A stretch of 64,000 nt of DNA from Mastacembelus armatus (taxonomy: Eukaryota; Chordata; Actinopteri; Synbranchiformes; Mastacembelidae): assembly GCF_900324485.2 (NCBI RefSeq), contig NC_046648.1, forward strand, positions 18,101,739-18,165,738, written 5' to 3'. Both the position numbers and the translations under genes were made by a program. Of the stretch, positions 13,815 through 24,089 are shown piece after piece; the first letter of the stretch is position 1, and each line of letters opens with the position of its first letter. The notes beneath the pieces are model-generated. The model was not told the origin of the DNA, ran no database searches, and saw nothing but the letters and a program-made list of their open reading frames with translations.

Positions 13815-15588
13815 CAGTTGGACCAGAAACCCCTATCATTAATGGACCACAGTTTGCTGAGACAGGACATTCTGCCCACTTCAGCTGTTCTGCCCAGTCA
13901 CAACCTCCCAGTCAGTTCACCTGGTTGTTTAATAACAGAACTGTAGCCAATACCTCACAGTATATAATTGACTCTTCGTCTTTAAACATGAGTGGACAAT
14001 ATACCTGTGAGGCCTACAATTCTGTGACAGAAAACTACAGCCAAAGCTCCATAATGCTCACTGTTATTGGTAAGAAAACATTTGTGAATGTGCTTCTTTC
14101 AGCACAAGTCAAGTTGCTATAACTGACCAAGTTACTGTGTAAAGTTTTAATTCTGCTTAAAAATGAAGCATTAATCATGATGCGTTGCTTTCTTACTCAC
14201 GGTTTGGTGTCTACAGAGGCCATAAAGTCAGTGATCATCAAAAACGACACGGTACCAATAAATATGAAAAACCTCACTCTCACCTGTGAAGTCTTTGGGC
14301 CCTACGACAGTATCTCCTGGCTAAAAGACAACAAGACCCTCAACATGAACAACTCTGATGCTAAATTTGTTAACAACACTCTGCAATTCACTCCAGTGAC
14401 ACTGAACGATGATGGGACATATCAGTGTGTCGCTACCAATCAGGTGGCACCACATAAAAGCCCTGAATACATGCTGCAGGTGAACTGTAAGTACAGTGTT
14501 GTAGAAAACAACCGAGTTTTTATTTTTTCAAAAACACATTCAGTTCATTTAATTAAGCTTTTTGAAATCTTATTTTAAAACATTGCATGAAAAGTGTTAG
14601 TGTTAAGTAAATGATTTTCTCATGTACTTAGCTACTTTTACTGAAGTAGAATTTTGCATGCAGAGCTTGAAATGGAACATTTGTACACTGTGGTATTGGT
14701 ACTTAGGTACTGATGATATTTACTATAATTGCATGATGCGACTTTTTGACTTTTACCAGAAATACTTGAATGAGTTTTACAAAGTCCTCCAAAGTTGATC
14801 AGAATAAATGTGAACCTGTGAAAATGTTTTACACTTGTGGCGTAACAAAACATTATAATACTCATCATTTAACTGTACATCATTCTAACAAACTCTCTGT
14901 ACTTGCAGACGGCCCCCTGAGTGTGAACATCTCTGGTCCAAACTCAGCAAAACCTGGTCTCATTGTGTCTTGGACATGCTCTGCTACGTCTAGGCCAAAT
15001 TGTTACTTCAAGTGGTTCTTCAACAATCAGTCAGTGCCTCTCCAGGACGGCTCTGTTATCAAAATTTCTGCCATAAAAGACAGTGAGGGGAACTACACTT
15101 GCAAGGCATGGAACCCTGTGACCAACATCACAGACTACCAGACTAAAGCCTTTACTGTCGGTGAGTTAGGGTTACAATGGGTTCTTTGAAGAAGTTATTT
15201 TGTGGTATGGGATGAGCTCACAAGTGAAGTATGAGTGAAAGTTGATCCTTGACTTTGACGAGATTATTTCAAAATGTGTTTTCATGAACAAATGATGGTT
15301 TTTAAAGTGCCATAGTTGGAAAAACAAACATGATTATATCCACTTAAATCATTTTGCTAATAACTGCAGTTAAAACACTGTAAGTGCATTTGCTCTACAA
15401 TTACAGATAAACTTTATTAAGTGTAACTTTCTTTTCCATTCAGAACACCAGACATTTCTCTTCATGTCTTATTATTTCTGTGGCTCTCTGTCCCCACAGG
15501 TCATGCTTCGGCCATCCACTTCCTGTCCCGTGGCAGCCTGATGTTGATGGGTCTGTTAACTTTGTGTGTCCCTGTGCTGTTCACTTGA
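9517..15588 (+). CDS. CEACAM-like adhesion molecule, N-(A-B)x4 with GPI-type tail
   Basis: Eleven coding exons: 9517..9571, 9773..10084, 11665..11946, 12043..12312, 12639..12914, 13078..13329, 13440..13691, 13818..14069, 14217..14486, 14909..15160, 15500..15588, giving 853 residues. Every junction is GT-AG and phase 1. Exon 1 is the signal peptide. Exon 2 (about residues 19-122) is a V domain without the Cys pair, as in CEACAM N domains. Eight C2 exons alternate. A-type exons end in ISC or VNC. B-type exons open with YGP or FGP, like YGPDAP of mammalian CEACAM B domains, and all eight keep the two Ig cysteines. NxS/T sites are dense. The last exon encodes about 30 residues, ending in a hydrophobic stretch followed at once by a stop, as in GPI signals of the CEACAM5/6 type. 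The predicted product is a heavily glycosylated outer-membrane adhesion or decoy receptor. A polyA signal is at 15977. Confidence 0.82.
10276..10823. mobile_element. Non-autonomous DNA-transposon-like repeat (CAGTGGTGG type)
   Basis: Begins cagtggtggtacatttactc, contains ttttacttgagtatttcca and ctccactacttttattt, and ends with ttctttcaccaca, an imperfect inverted match to its start. This is a common fish interspersed repeat with short terminal inverted repeats, probably hAT-like. No coding capacity. It lies in the long second intron of the CEACAM-like gene. No clear target duplication was found. Confidence 0.5.
10830..11660. other. Rest of CEACAM-like intron 2, no feature recognised
   Basis: Intron sequence with some locally CpG-richer parts (about 10.9-11.4 kb). 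No Ig exon and no repeat that I can name. Confidence 0.4.
14617..14715. repeat. Remnant of the CAGTGGTGG-type repeat
   Basis: Phrases such as tacactgtggtattggtact and cttagctacttttactga match internal parts of the same fish repeat family as the copy at 10.3 kb. Both ends are missing. It lies in the intron between the A4 and B4 exons. Confidence 0.4.
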
Positions 15589-15976
15589 ATCACTCACCCA
15601 TCAGACGGTTCCCTCTGCAGTCAGTGTCGGCAGTCTTGCTTTCAAAGAGCCCTACTTTAAAATATCAGATAAGTACTGTGTAGCCTTATTGTTTCATTCA
15701 CAATCACAGGGAACGGGTATTATTAAATTATATAGAATTATATTATTGCAGTAACTGGTTTTGGGCTTTTATGTTATTATTTGCAAGTAAGCATTATTGT
15801 GTCACAGCAGTCCAAGTGTGTTCCTCTTAAATACCTCCATACTCTTTTGGTACAAATTGCAGTTCTTCACTCTGAACACCTTTTAGCTTTTTTTTTTTTT
15901 CTTTCATGTATGATAACATTAAATCTGTAACAAAATGTGTGTTATCATACTTTGATTGACCGTCTGTTTATTAATC

Positions 15977-16015
15977 AATAAAAATCACCGCAGTTCATTT
16001 TGCAGGAACTTTATT
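15977..16015. terminator. Facing polyadenylation signals of two convergent genes
   Basis: AATAAA on the plus strand at 15977..15982 suits the CEACAM-like gene (stop at 15588). AATAAA on the minus strand at 16010..16015 suits the CXCL17-like gene (stop at 16163). They lie about 28 bases apart, so the two mature 3' ends probably overlap. Confidence 0.55.
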
Positions 16016-16162
16016 GAAGCGGCTACAGCATGCCTTTGGGCAGATTCAGAAAGTTACATCATTTTGTAACATTTTGCTTTTTAAAGAAATTGTATACGGA
16101 GTAACATGTTTAACTGATGATTAATATATGAAGATATACAGAAGATGGTTTGCTATTGTTGT

Positions 16163-17068
16163 TCATATGGGGACACTGGGACCATATTTGGAATTCCTGT
16201 TTTTCTTCTGGCACATTTTGACTTCGTGGTTTGAGCAATTCCAGACAGATAAAGCAGTGGAGCAAGAAAAACAACAGATTAATTTCACTGTCCGAAATAT
16301 TTTCAGATTTTGTAACTCACATTTACAAAAAGCTCTTAAGTTGGAATCACCTTTATGTTTAGGACAGGAGAACAGACCAAATACAAGACTTGTCTTATCA
16401 CTTAGTGGTTGTTTCTTCATTGTTTTATAAATTTCAAAAAATAGAAGTTACTCACATTTGTATTTGCTGTTCTGTCTCTTAGACTGCTGCAGACATTCGG
16501 ATGCAGTCTTTCCTGGACAAATAAATACACAATACAGTAGAATGGGTTAGAATAATGCATCCCACAAATACTGAGGCTCCATTTATTTATTTACCCGTGA
16601 GACACTACCAGAGATTTTTTTCTTTACTGTCCGATAACATTTATTTCACCTTTACAGTCACACCGTCTCTTGAAGTTTTTTCTGGCACTGATTGGATTTG
16701 GGTTTGGCAGTGGTTGTCCAGCAGCAGAGTCTACAACACAATTGGCATCAAACATAAAAAAAAAAAAAAAATCAATACAATGAATGAATGGACATTTTTA
16801 AGAAAATCAATAAAATGGAAAATGTGTAAAACACTAATTTTCCATACCAGTAGTGAACCTGCTGACAGACAAGGAATGCTCTTGTCTCTCAGGAACACCT
16901 TTATAAAAAATTTAAAAAATTAAAAAATCACGGAATAAAATGCCCAGGTTGTAAACTTACTTTGACAAGTCATTATAATTGCGTTCTAAAAAAGTATACA
17001 ATACCTTGGCTCTGATGAGTGAAAAGTAGCAAGGCAAGAACCAACAGCAAATACATCCTTAATCCCAT
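16163..17068 (-). CDS. Small basic secreted protein with C-x-C motif, candidate CXCL17-like cytokine
   Basis: Four small exons with GT-AG borders, all introns phase 1: 17005..17068, 16650..16730, 16456..16512, 16163..16221, giving 86 residues. Residues 1-21 form a signal peptide (MGLRMYLLLVLALLLFTHQ). The mature part is very basic and has four cysteines: KRRCDCK, ECLQQ and KMCQKK. It ends GPSVPI. Mammalian CXCL17 has a comparable ECECK motif, a late ACQQFLKQCQ segment and a C-terminal LPL, but six cysteines and about 119 residues. A TATA box lies about 100 bases upstream of the ATG and a polyA signal about 150 bases past the stop. In human 19q13.2, CXCL17 lies beside CEACAM1 and close to CNFN, PRR19 and PAFAH1B3, and the same neighbours flank this gene. 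Gene structure is convincing. Orthology is inferred from synteny and weak similarity. Another short antimicrobial or chemokine-like peptide is the alternative. Confidence 0.68.
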
Positions 17069-17166
17069 GCTCTAGTAAAGGCGGTACTATGCAGTGTGTT
17101 CAGGGAAAGAAATGGTGCACTAACTTCAGCCTCAGTGAGGGCATGAAGTGGTTGTTGGTGTGAGTC

Positions 17167-17172
17167 TTTATA
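17167..17172 (-). promoter_or_regulatory. TATA box of the CXCL17-like gene
   Basis: TATAAA in the context cctttataaagactca on the minus strand, about 100 bases before the ATG. This implies a start site near 17140 and a short unspliced 5' UTR. Confidence 0.55.
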
Positions 17173-19927
17173 AAGGTTAGGGTTGATGTCTGAAATTAGA
17201 ACCATGACACATTAATCAACTGCCAGATGCAGGAAGGAATGTCTTGCCCAACCACCACCTTTACAGTGGGTGGCTCTGAACAATGGGAACAAAATTTTTT
17301 TTGTATTTTTGCCAAGCACGCCTGAGTTGTTTGAGTAGTGGCTCATTGTTGGGAGCAAGTGGTGGACCTGCATCATACCCTTGTTTTTAAATCTGAAGCC
17401 GTCTACTTCGGGGAAGACTTACAATCAATCACAATTTTAGGGGTTTATCAGCCCTGTCAGTGCCAGAGCAACTGATACATGGTACTGACTTTCACATGTG
17501 AGATCATGCTCGCTGTTTTTCAGGAAACAGATATTGTATTTCAGTATGTGATACCTGTTAGAAAAGGCATCAGTCATACACTAGTTTTTCTCCATTGTTT
17601 TGGTGAATTTCTCAAAACTATCCGTTGAACCGCCACACCATGTAGTCACGCCCATCATATGAGCAATTTCTGGCTTTCAACAAGTAGTATTTCATTTTCG
17701 CTGTCTCTTCCAATTCCAGCTGCTTTCATCAAGACGACAAAATAACTTGTTCTGGTTCTCCATTGAGTCGTTATAGCCCCCAAAACAAAGTCACTATTTG
17801 AGTTCAGAAGTCTACACTAGGAAAATTGCTGAACGTGTTCTCATAATATGCCAATATATCTTTGTTTTGTATACATTTCTAGTAGAGGTTTGGGCAATGT
17901 GTCCAGAACTGATAAAAGTGCTGTCAGGTGAATCATGACACTAATGAAGGGGAAAGTGTGATGTGCTAGATCAAACAACGATCAACCAGTGTTGTGAATT
18001 AGCTCAGAGGTGCATCTCATGAACCTTTAGCTGGCAGGCATGTGTAGACAGAGCTGAAGGGGTCTTTCCGATGTTTTTCTTTGTCTTCTGCAGTGCTGTA
18101 TAAACACTGTACTGTAAATTCTGTATGTTAGTGCCAGTAAAAACAGTGAGTGTACATCTAAATCCTGTCTAATCTATTCTTATGAGCCTCCCTCATACTT
18201 TAATTTTTAACTTTATTTCAACTTTATTTTGTAAAACATAATCTGTGCTACACAGAAAAGGGGTGCAGGATTGTGGATTTTCAAACACTGTCATTAAAAC
18301 CTTAGTCATAGTTTACATCTGAATATGCTTTACACTTTTCTTTCAATAACATGCACTTAACCTTCTGATGGCAGTAACTTGATCGTTGATGTAAAAACTC
18401 GATAGGTTAAGCGTTTTGTCACGTGCTTTCTGTGGGCCATCAATGTGGTGCAGCATGTAAGAATTGCTTTGAGAAATGCACTTGCTGTTCTGCTCACTGC
18501 AATTTTGATCTGAGGAGTGCACCGCAGCAGCGGAGAAAAACTGTAATGTTAGCAAGGCTGGATGCTTGTAAAAGCAAAGTCAAACTTGTTCGCTCTCCTC
18601 ATGTTTCAGAAATGCAGCTCTGTGCTGACAATGACATTTAAAACAGGAACAAAACCGTTCATCCAAATGCAATCAATCTTTTGTCAGCAAACTCCTAAGC
18701 ATGTGTACTCTTGATGAACTTCGAAGTTTGATCAGGGACAATCTTTCACCATCAGTCTCAGCATGTGGATCTAATCATTCAAAGAAAACTGAAATTGTTT
18801 TCTCATGTTTAATGCATTCTTTCATCACTTACACCATCAGGCACCCTGAAGCATAAATTCAAGTTCTGTAGCAGAATCCTTACATATCGGAGAGGCTCAG
18901 AAGCATTTTAGTGTGAAATCAAGCCTTTTAGATAGTCAAATGGTCCATTGTGTTGTAGACGAGACTGAACTTGAAACAGCAGGTCTAAATGCATTTCACA
19001 ACCTACTCAAATCTATGTTTGCAATGAAACAGAGCCTCTCATGGAAAAAGCTTTTGCAGTTACAAGAGGTGAAGAAAAAGGGACAATAATGAGATAATAT
19101 ATGACATGATCAAAAGCACATAGGCAGTAACGGTCAATCGAAAACATCTGATCATTCAAATTAACATGTACAAAAGACAGATGAGTAAATAGAGCTATTA
19201 CTTAAAAAAAAAAAAAAAAGGAACACATACAACTTAGTGGAACTGAGAAGGTAATTGACAACTTACAGGTATTTCCAAGACAGTTTTTGTATCTTTTATT
19301 TTTATTTTTTACCAGACATATGCTGGAACCTATATGTCCAGTCTGACATCCTTTCCAACTAGTTTCTGTTCCAGTAGCCTCAGATAGAGGAGCAGAAATC
19401 TAAATACTATGGTTTTAAATAAAGCTCTAGATAAGCTGCAGCAACTAATATTTTGACATCAAGCACATACTGTATGTCTAGAGTAAAAAGCTGCTGTATC
19501 TTGTTAAAAGCTTTAATCATAACCACTGAACATCTAGATTTATTTACATATTATTATATTCAAACCTGCTATAACTTGGTAGAGAGGTGAAATAATCCAT
19601 TGATGGAAAAACATGTTTAGAGCCAAAAACTAGTGTGACAGATGCCTACTGGAAATTATGGCAGCACTTTGGTCTCTCTATAGCACAGGACATTTAATTT
19701 CTGACTGCATCGTTAACACAAGACATTTTTATCCTATTTGTCCCATTACCTGTAACAGCGGTCACCAACCCTGATCATGGAGAGGACTAACCCAAATAGT
19801 TTCTGCAGCACTTAGCCCTGAATAATTGATTATATCCACCAAAAAGGGCATTAATAAGCTGGGTGTGATGCTCTCTTGAAGCAGGGACAGGGACCACTGT
19901 GGTAGTGTACGTTTGTGCTCTTGTTGT
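17173..19927. other. Intergenic stretch, no gene recognised
   Basis: No splice-supported coding exon found. LIPE, which neighbours CXCL17 in human, is not visible. Minus-strand AATAAA candidates near 19539 and 19297 may end the pafah1b3 transcript. Confidence 0.45.
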
Positions 19928-22095
19928 TCAGTTCTCGGCAGGTTTATCTAGCATGGATTTGAGATGAGCATGCAGGGGTTCACACACAGACTGATAGCCT
20001 TTAGGGGTCAGGTGAAGGTAGTCGTACATGTCCTGGTGGGAGATTGTACCGTTGGAATGGACGAAGCCTGGGTCCACATTGAGGAATGAGGCATGGGGCA
20101 GGGATGATACAGCCTCCTGAACCAGCTTGTTCACTTTGGCATTTCGTTCTCGCAGAGGGTTAGGTGATTTTCCTCTTGGCAGAATACCCTGCATCAAACA
20201 AATAGATGTAAAATTGCCATTGTTATGTAACAATGTATTTTGTGTAGTCACTGTAATGTCTGTGAATCCAGAACCCATTTTAGCAGATTCATCTGTGCTG
20301 TAGACCTCCACTGTTGTCCAGAATCTATCAAAGCCACACCACTGCACTAGGTGACATGTTTCTTTCTTATGAAATACATGGGGTACTTGAGTTAGTGTCT
20401 GAAGATTCTCAGTTGGGTGAGTGGGTTATGAGTTAGTGGAAACAGAGCAGAGATCAAATGAAGGTACAGTTCTTTCTTATTTCAGTGAGTTATGAAGTAA
20501 TGGTCCTTTAAGCCTCTGGAGCTCTTTTTTAAAAACAGAACTAACTCATATATGTTGTGAGAAAGTAATATGTCGTTCAGTGCAGCAATGTAACTCACTG
20601 GTGTGTTTTCATTCGTTTTTGCTGTAGCCTGGGGCAAAAATGAACAAACTGAACCAGATTCTGGATTCACACAGACACGTGACTATCCAAATTTTATCTG
20701 GATGGGATTTGTGGAAAAAAATAGGAAATTGCAAGCCTTTGAAGGAATTTTTCAAACAAAAACCTACAAGCACAAGCGTGTGGGCATGGGGGAGCCTGTT
20801 CTTGATAACTTGGATAATAGCCATGATGCCTCCACAGATCTGTTCAGCTGTGTGACCATGATTGTTGGTGCCTACCCACAGCACTACAACCTAAAACAAC
20901 AAAAGAGAAAAGATTGTATAACTAAGCAGATATCATTGATAGATTGGGGTCAGAGAACCTAGGAATAGGATATCAGCACAAAGCTGAGAACAATCAGTCT
21001 ACTATCTTAATAAACAAGCATCGTGTTCTCTATTTTGGTTTGGAACCTTTGGGCTGATATTATCCAGTTCGCCGTTGCTCAGTCTCCACAGCACATGTTG
21101 TGTTGCATCACCACCCACGCCAAAATTGAGGCAATGGAGGGGAGAGAACAGCTGCCTCCATATCTGCAGACAAACCAAAATGAATTTCCACATGTTGAAC
21201 TCTTAAGTTCATAGAATTTGAAAGTGTGCATACATGTTTATAAGATGTGATGACTGTACTGTACTGCACAGAGCAGGATCATACAGAATGTGATCTGCTT
21301 TACCCCAAACTGGTGCATAAGCTGAACAAGGGAGTCTCCAACAAACAGAACATCAGGTTCTTTATCTTTGCTGTCACACACAAAGCGGTTATGCTACAAA
21401 AAGGAAAAGACATGTCAAAACTGCTCATTTCCATTATCAAAGGTTCCTGTGAAAGGCAATTCATGTCAGGATTCATGTCATGTTATAGGGTTCTAAAACA
21501 AGTCATTACTAAATTAGTTTTTAATCAACTGATTTATGATTTATTTTGCAAAATGTGAATAAAAGCTGCACACGACTTTGAAGAGCAGAAGATGTTGGCT
21601 GCAAATGTTTTGTCCAACAAACATTAATTTTATTGTGAAATATGACCCCCCCTCAAAAAAGCTGTAAATGAAATCTAATATGAAAATAATTAATAGACGA
21701 TCATTTTTCTCTAAATATACTCATCAATGAATCAACTGATAATTGCTGGGTAACTATATAATGATGTTTCATAAAGCTGAATTGCAATTAATGAATTATT
21801 TATCCAAACAATTAAAAAAAAAAAAAAAAAGTCTTTATGATAGAAACAATATGAAGTACGACATGTCAGACCATTTTCACCTGCTTTGAACGGCCCTCTT
21901 CGCGCCATAAAGCCATAACCTGACAAAACTAAACATCAGCCACAATAAAGACTGATAAAACATTAAGAAAAACAAAAAAACCCATAGCGTTAATAATAAT
22001 GTTATTTCACACACCAGAGACATCCATCGTCCATCTCCCTGGGTGTCTTCACAGGGAGTGGGTGTGGCGGCTGGATTTGGTTCTTCTGCACTCAT
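19928..22095 (-). CDS. pafah1b3: Platelet-activating factor acetylhydrolase 1B catalytic subunit 3
   Basis: Five coding exons: 22015..22095, 21304..21393, 21047..21163, 20768..20890, 19928..20188. All junctions are phase 0 and GT-AG, giving 223 residues (human about 231). It begins MSAEEPNPA and QGDGRWMSL, which match PAFAH1B3 better than PAFAH1B2. The SGNH-hydrolase signatures are present: GDSLVQLMHQ with the nucleophilic Ser, NFGVGGDATQHVLWRL, WVGTNNHGHTAEQ, and DMYDYLHLT with the catalytic Asp and His. The enzyme removes the sn-2 acetyl group of PAF and forms cytosolic dimers that bind LIS1. HGHTAEQ and DMYDYLHL are the PAFAH1B3 forms, not the B2 forms. It is divergent from prr19, about 2 kb apart, as in human. 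The exon-3 donor (gttcca) is weak but the frame is continuous. Confidence 0.95.
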
Positions 22096-24089
22096 TCCTT
22101 GGCTCTGTGTGGTGGAAAACAGTCACGTAGGATTTTGGTATTGTTTTACAACGGGAACAAGCCGATAAATTAAAAGCCTCTATGGCTAATTGCAAGATAA
22201 ATGTATGAAGCGTGACAGAATTAGCCACAGCAGCTAGCCTACTCACTGAAACACAAAATAGTTTAACAGAGAGACAACGGTCACACACTAGCTAGTAGCA
22301 CAGATTGTTATTGACCGTAAATGCTTAATTATGCAACACAGAAAAAGGCGCAGCTTAACATAACCATCGTGGTCACATTTAGAAATATTACTCAATGTAA
22401 GATACCATAAAATCAAAATAGCTCCCAATCCAGTTTCAGGAAGTGAATTTTCACTACGGTTGAACATACCATCATCTTCTATGGGCAACTAATATATATT
22501 TTCATACATTTTAGCATTGTCTAAGAGTTTATTATTACAGTGTGATTTATGGATAATTTGGGGATAAATGACATGAAGAAATAACAAATGAAGCGCTGCT
22601 GAAGTTAAGAGGAATTTAAAAAAGCCGAGACGGTTCTACCTCCTCCTCTGTGTAAGTGGATTCGCCCGGAGCTGTGGTGTTCGCGGTGATTGATGCTGCG
22701 CAATGAAACGCATCTGTGGCTGATGAAGGCAGGTTGGGCGGCCTGTCGCCTAATTAGACTAGACTTTTCTTAATTGGATGGGTTCATATAACGTGGTCTC
22801 ATATTTGTACCGTTAAGGTGTTTTAACATGTACTAAAATGTCAGTGACAGAGGTTTTCAAACTAATGTAGGCTTTGATAGAGCGATATAAGGCAAAGATA
22901 CTGTGTGAAGGGACATGCCGGTGGACCCCTGATATAAGATGACTTACGTAAAATGCGTGACGTGACCCTAAACGGATCTAAACCGGTAAAACTGATTGCG
23001 GTGTGTTGCCCAGCAACGCCAGACTGACATGTGGCAAATGCAACGGCCAACAATTTCGGTAAGTTAATTGATGATTGAACATTGGTATAAAATATTTTCT
23101 GTAGGTTAATTGTGTGGTGTTACCTGACAAATGTCTAAGTTAGTCAAAGTTTGATTTGATTTTAGCATCTCCAGTTAAATGCTAACTTCACACACCTGTT
23201 GGCGGACACTGTCACCTGTTTGCTGGTTAACGTTAGTTAACAGCTAGCGAGGCTGCGTTAGCTGCGGTATAGACTAACTAACGTATAAATCTCGATTGTT
23301 TCAATTGTGTCCACGTTTCCTTCACTTGCGTCTTTTTGTGATGCAAGAGAAACGTGCTAGAAGAGAAGCAGGAGTATTTAGAAACATAAGACGTCCTTCA
23401 GCCGTTGTCTGAAGCGTTTCTGATCACGGCGGCTTAACTAGCTGGAACAGCCATCACTCGGGTTTTTGAGCTCAGGTGACTTTGGTTGATGTGGAGTTTG
23501 TTTTTTCTCACGTACATTTTCCAAACAACTTTATTTACTAACCCAAATGTTTTAAACAAATTGGGTTTCTCTCTGACACACTAAATGGGAATGAAAATAG
23601 GAAATTGCTGTAGGATATCAGATGCTCTTCCTGTCTATAATATCACTCAGGGTGCAAAGGTGAAATAATAGATCATGCAGAGAAAATATTTCTGATGGAT
23701 GAAAAAAAAAATTGTTCATGGTTCTTTTCAGAACGTCAGTCTCCTTTTACCAATAATATGATGATTCAGGAAACAACACAGTGGGGTCACAGTTTCTTAT
23801 GCTTTGCTTCTGTTGTCACCTGATTTCTTATGCTCTTCATGATATTTTAAACAGTGGACTCTTAACAATCTTCAATCAAATTCCCCACATCCATATTATT
23901 CTTAAGAAAAATGCATTTGGTATCTAAACCTTAGTAGTTTGCTTCATAATCTAGTAGAGTAGATATCATTGAGGTGAAATAGCATCCTGTGGAGATTACC
24001 TCTTTCTCTCTTACTGTATCTTTCTACCTAGATCCTGTTTCCTTGTAAATTACTAACCGCTTTTCTCTGCCTACAGAATCAGGTGCAAC
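22096..24089. promoter_or_regulatory. Shared upstream region of pafah1b3 and prr19
   Basis: About 2 kb between the two divergent start codons, with CpG-containing stretches around 22.6-22.8 and 23.2-23.4 kb. A ctacag acceptor at 24076 just before the prr19 ATG shows that prr19 has at least one upstream non-coding exon. No TATA box stands out, as expected for a broad promoter. Individual factor sites cannot be assigned. Confidence 0.45.

Noticed and set aside
16163-16420. Single open frame of 85 codons over the last CXCL17-like exon
   Set aside because: Only the last 19 codons belong to the spliced model; the upstream part is intron read-through with no signal peptide or similarity.
16163-17068. 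An ordinary CXC chemokine (for example CXCL8- or CXCL11-like) for the small secreted gene
   Set aside because: Cysteine spacing is wrong (only 7 residues between the second and third Cys), the usual third-exon beta-sheet region is missing, and the neighbours point to CXCL17.
17200-19900. Search for LIPE between the CXCL17-like gene and pafah1b3
   Set aside because: No lipase motif or long exon found; the gene is absent here or lies outside the window.
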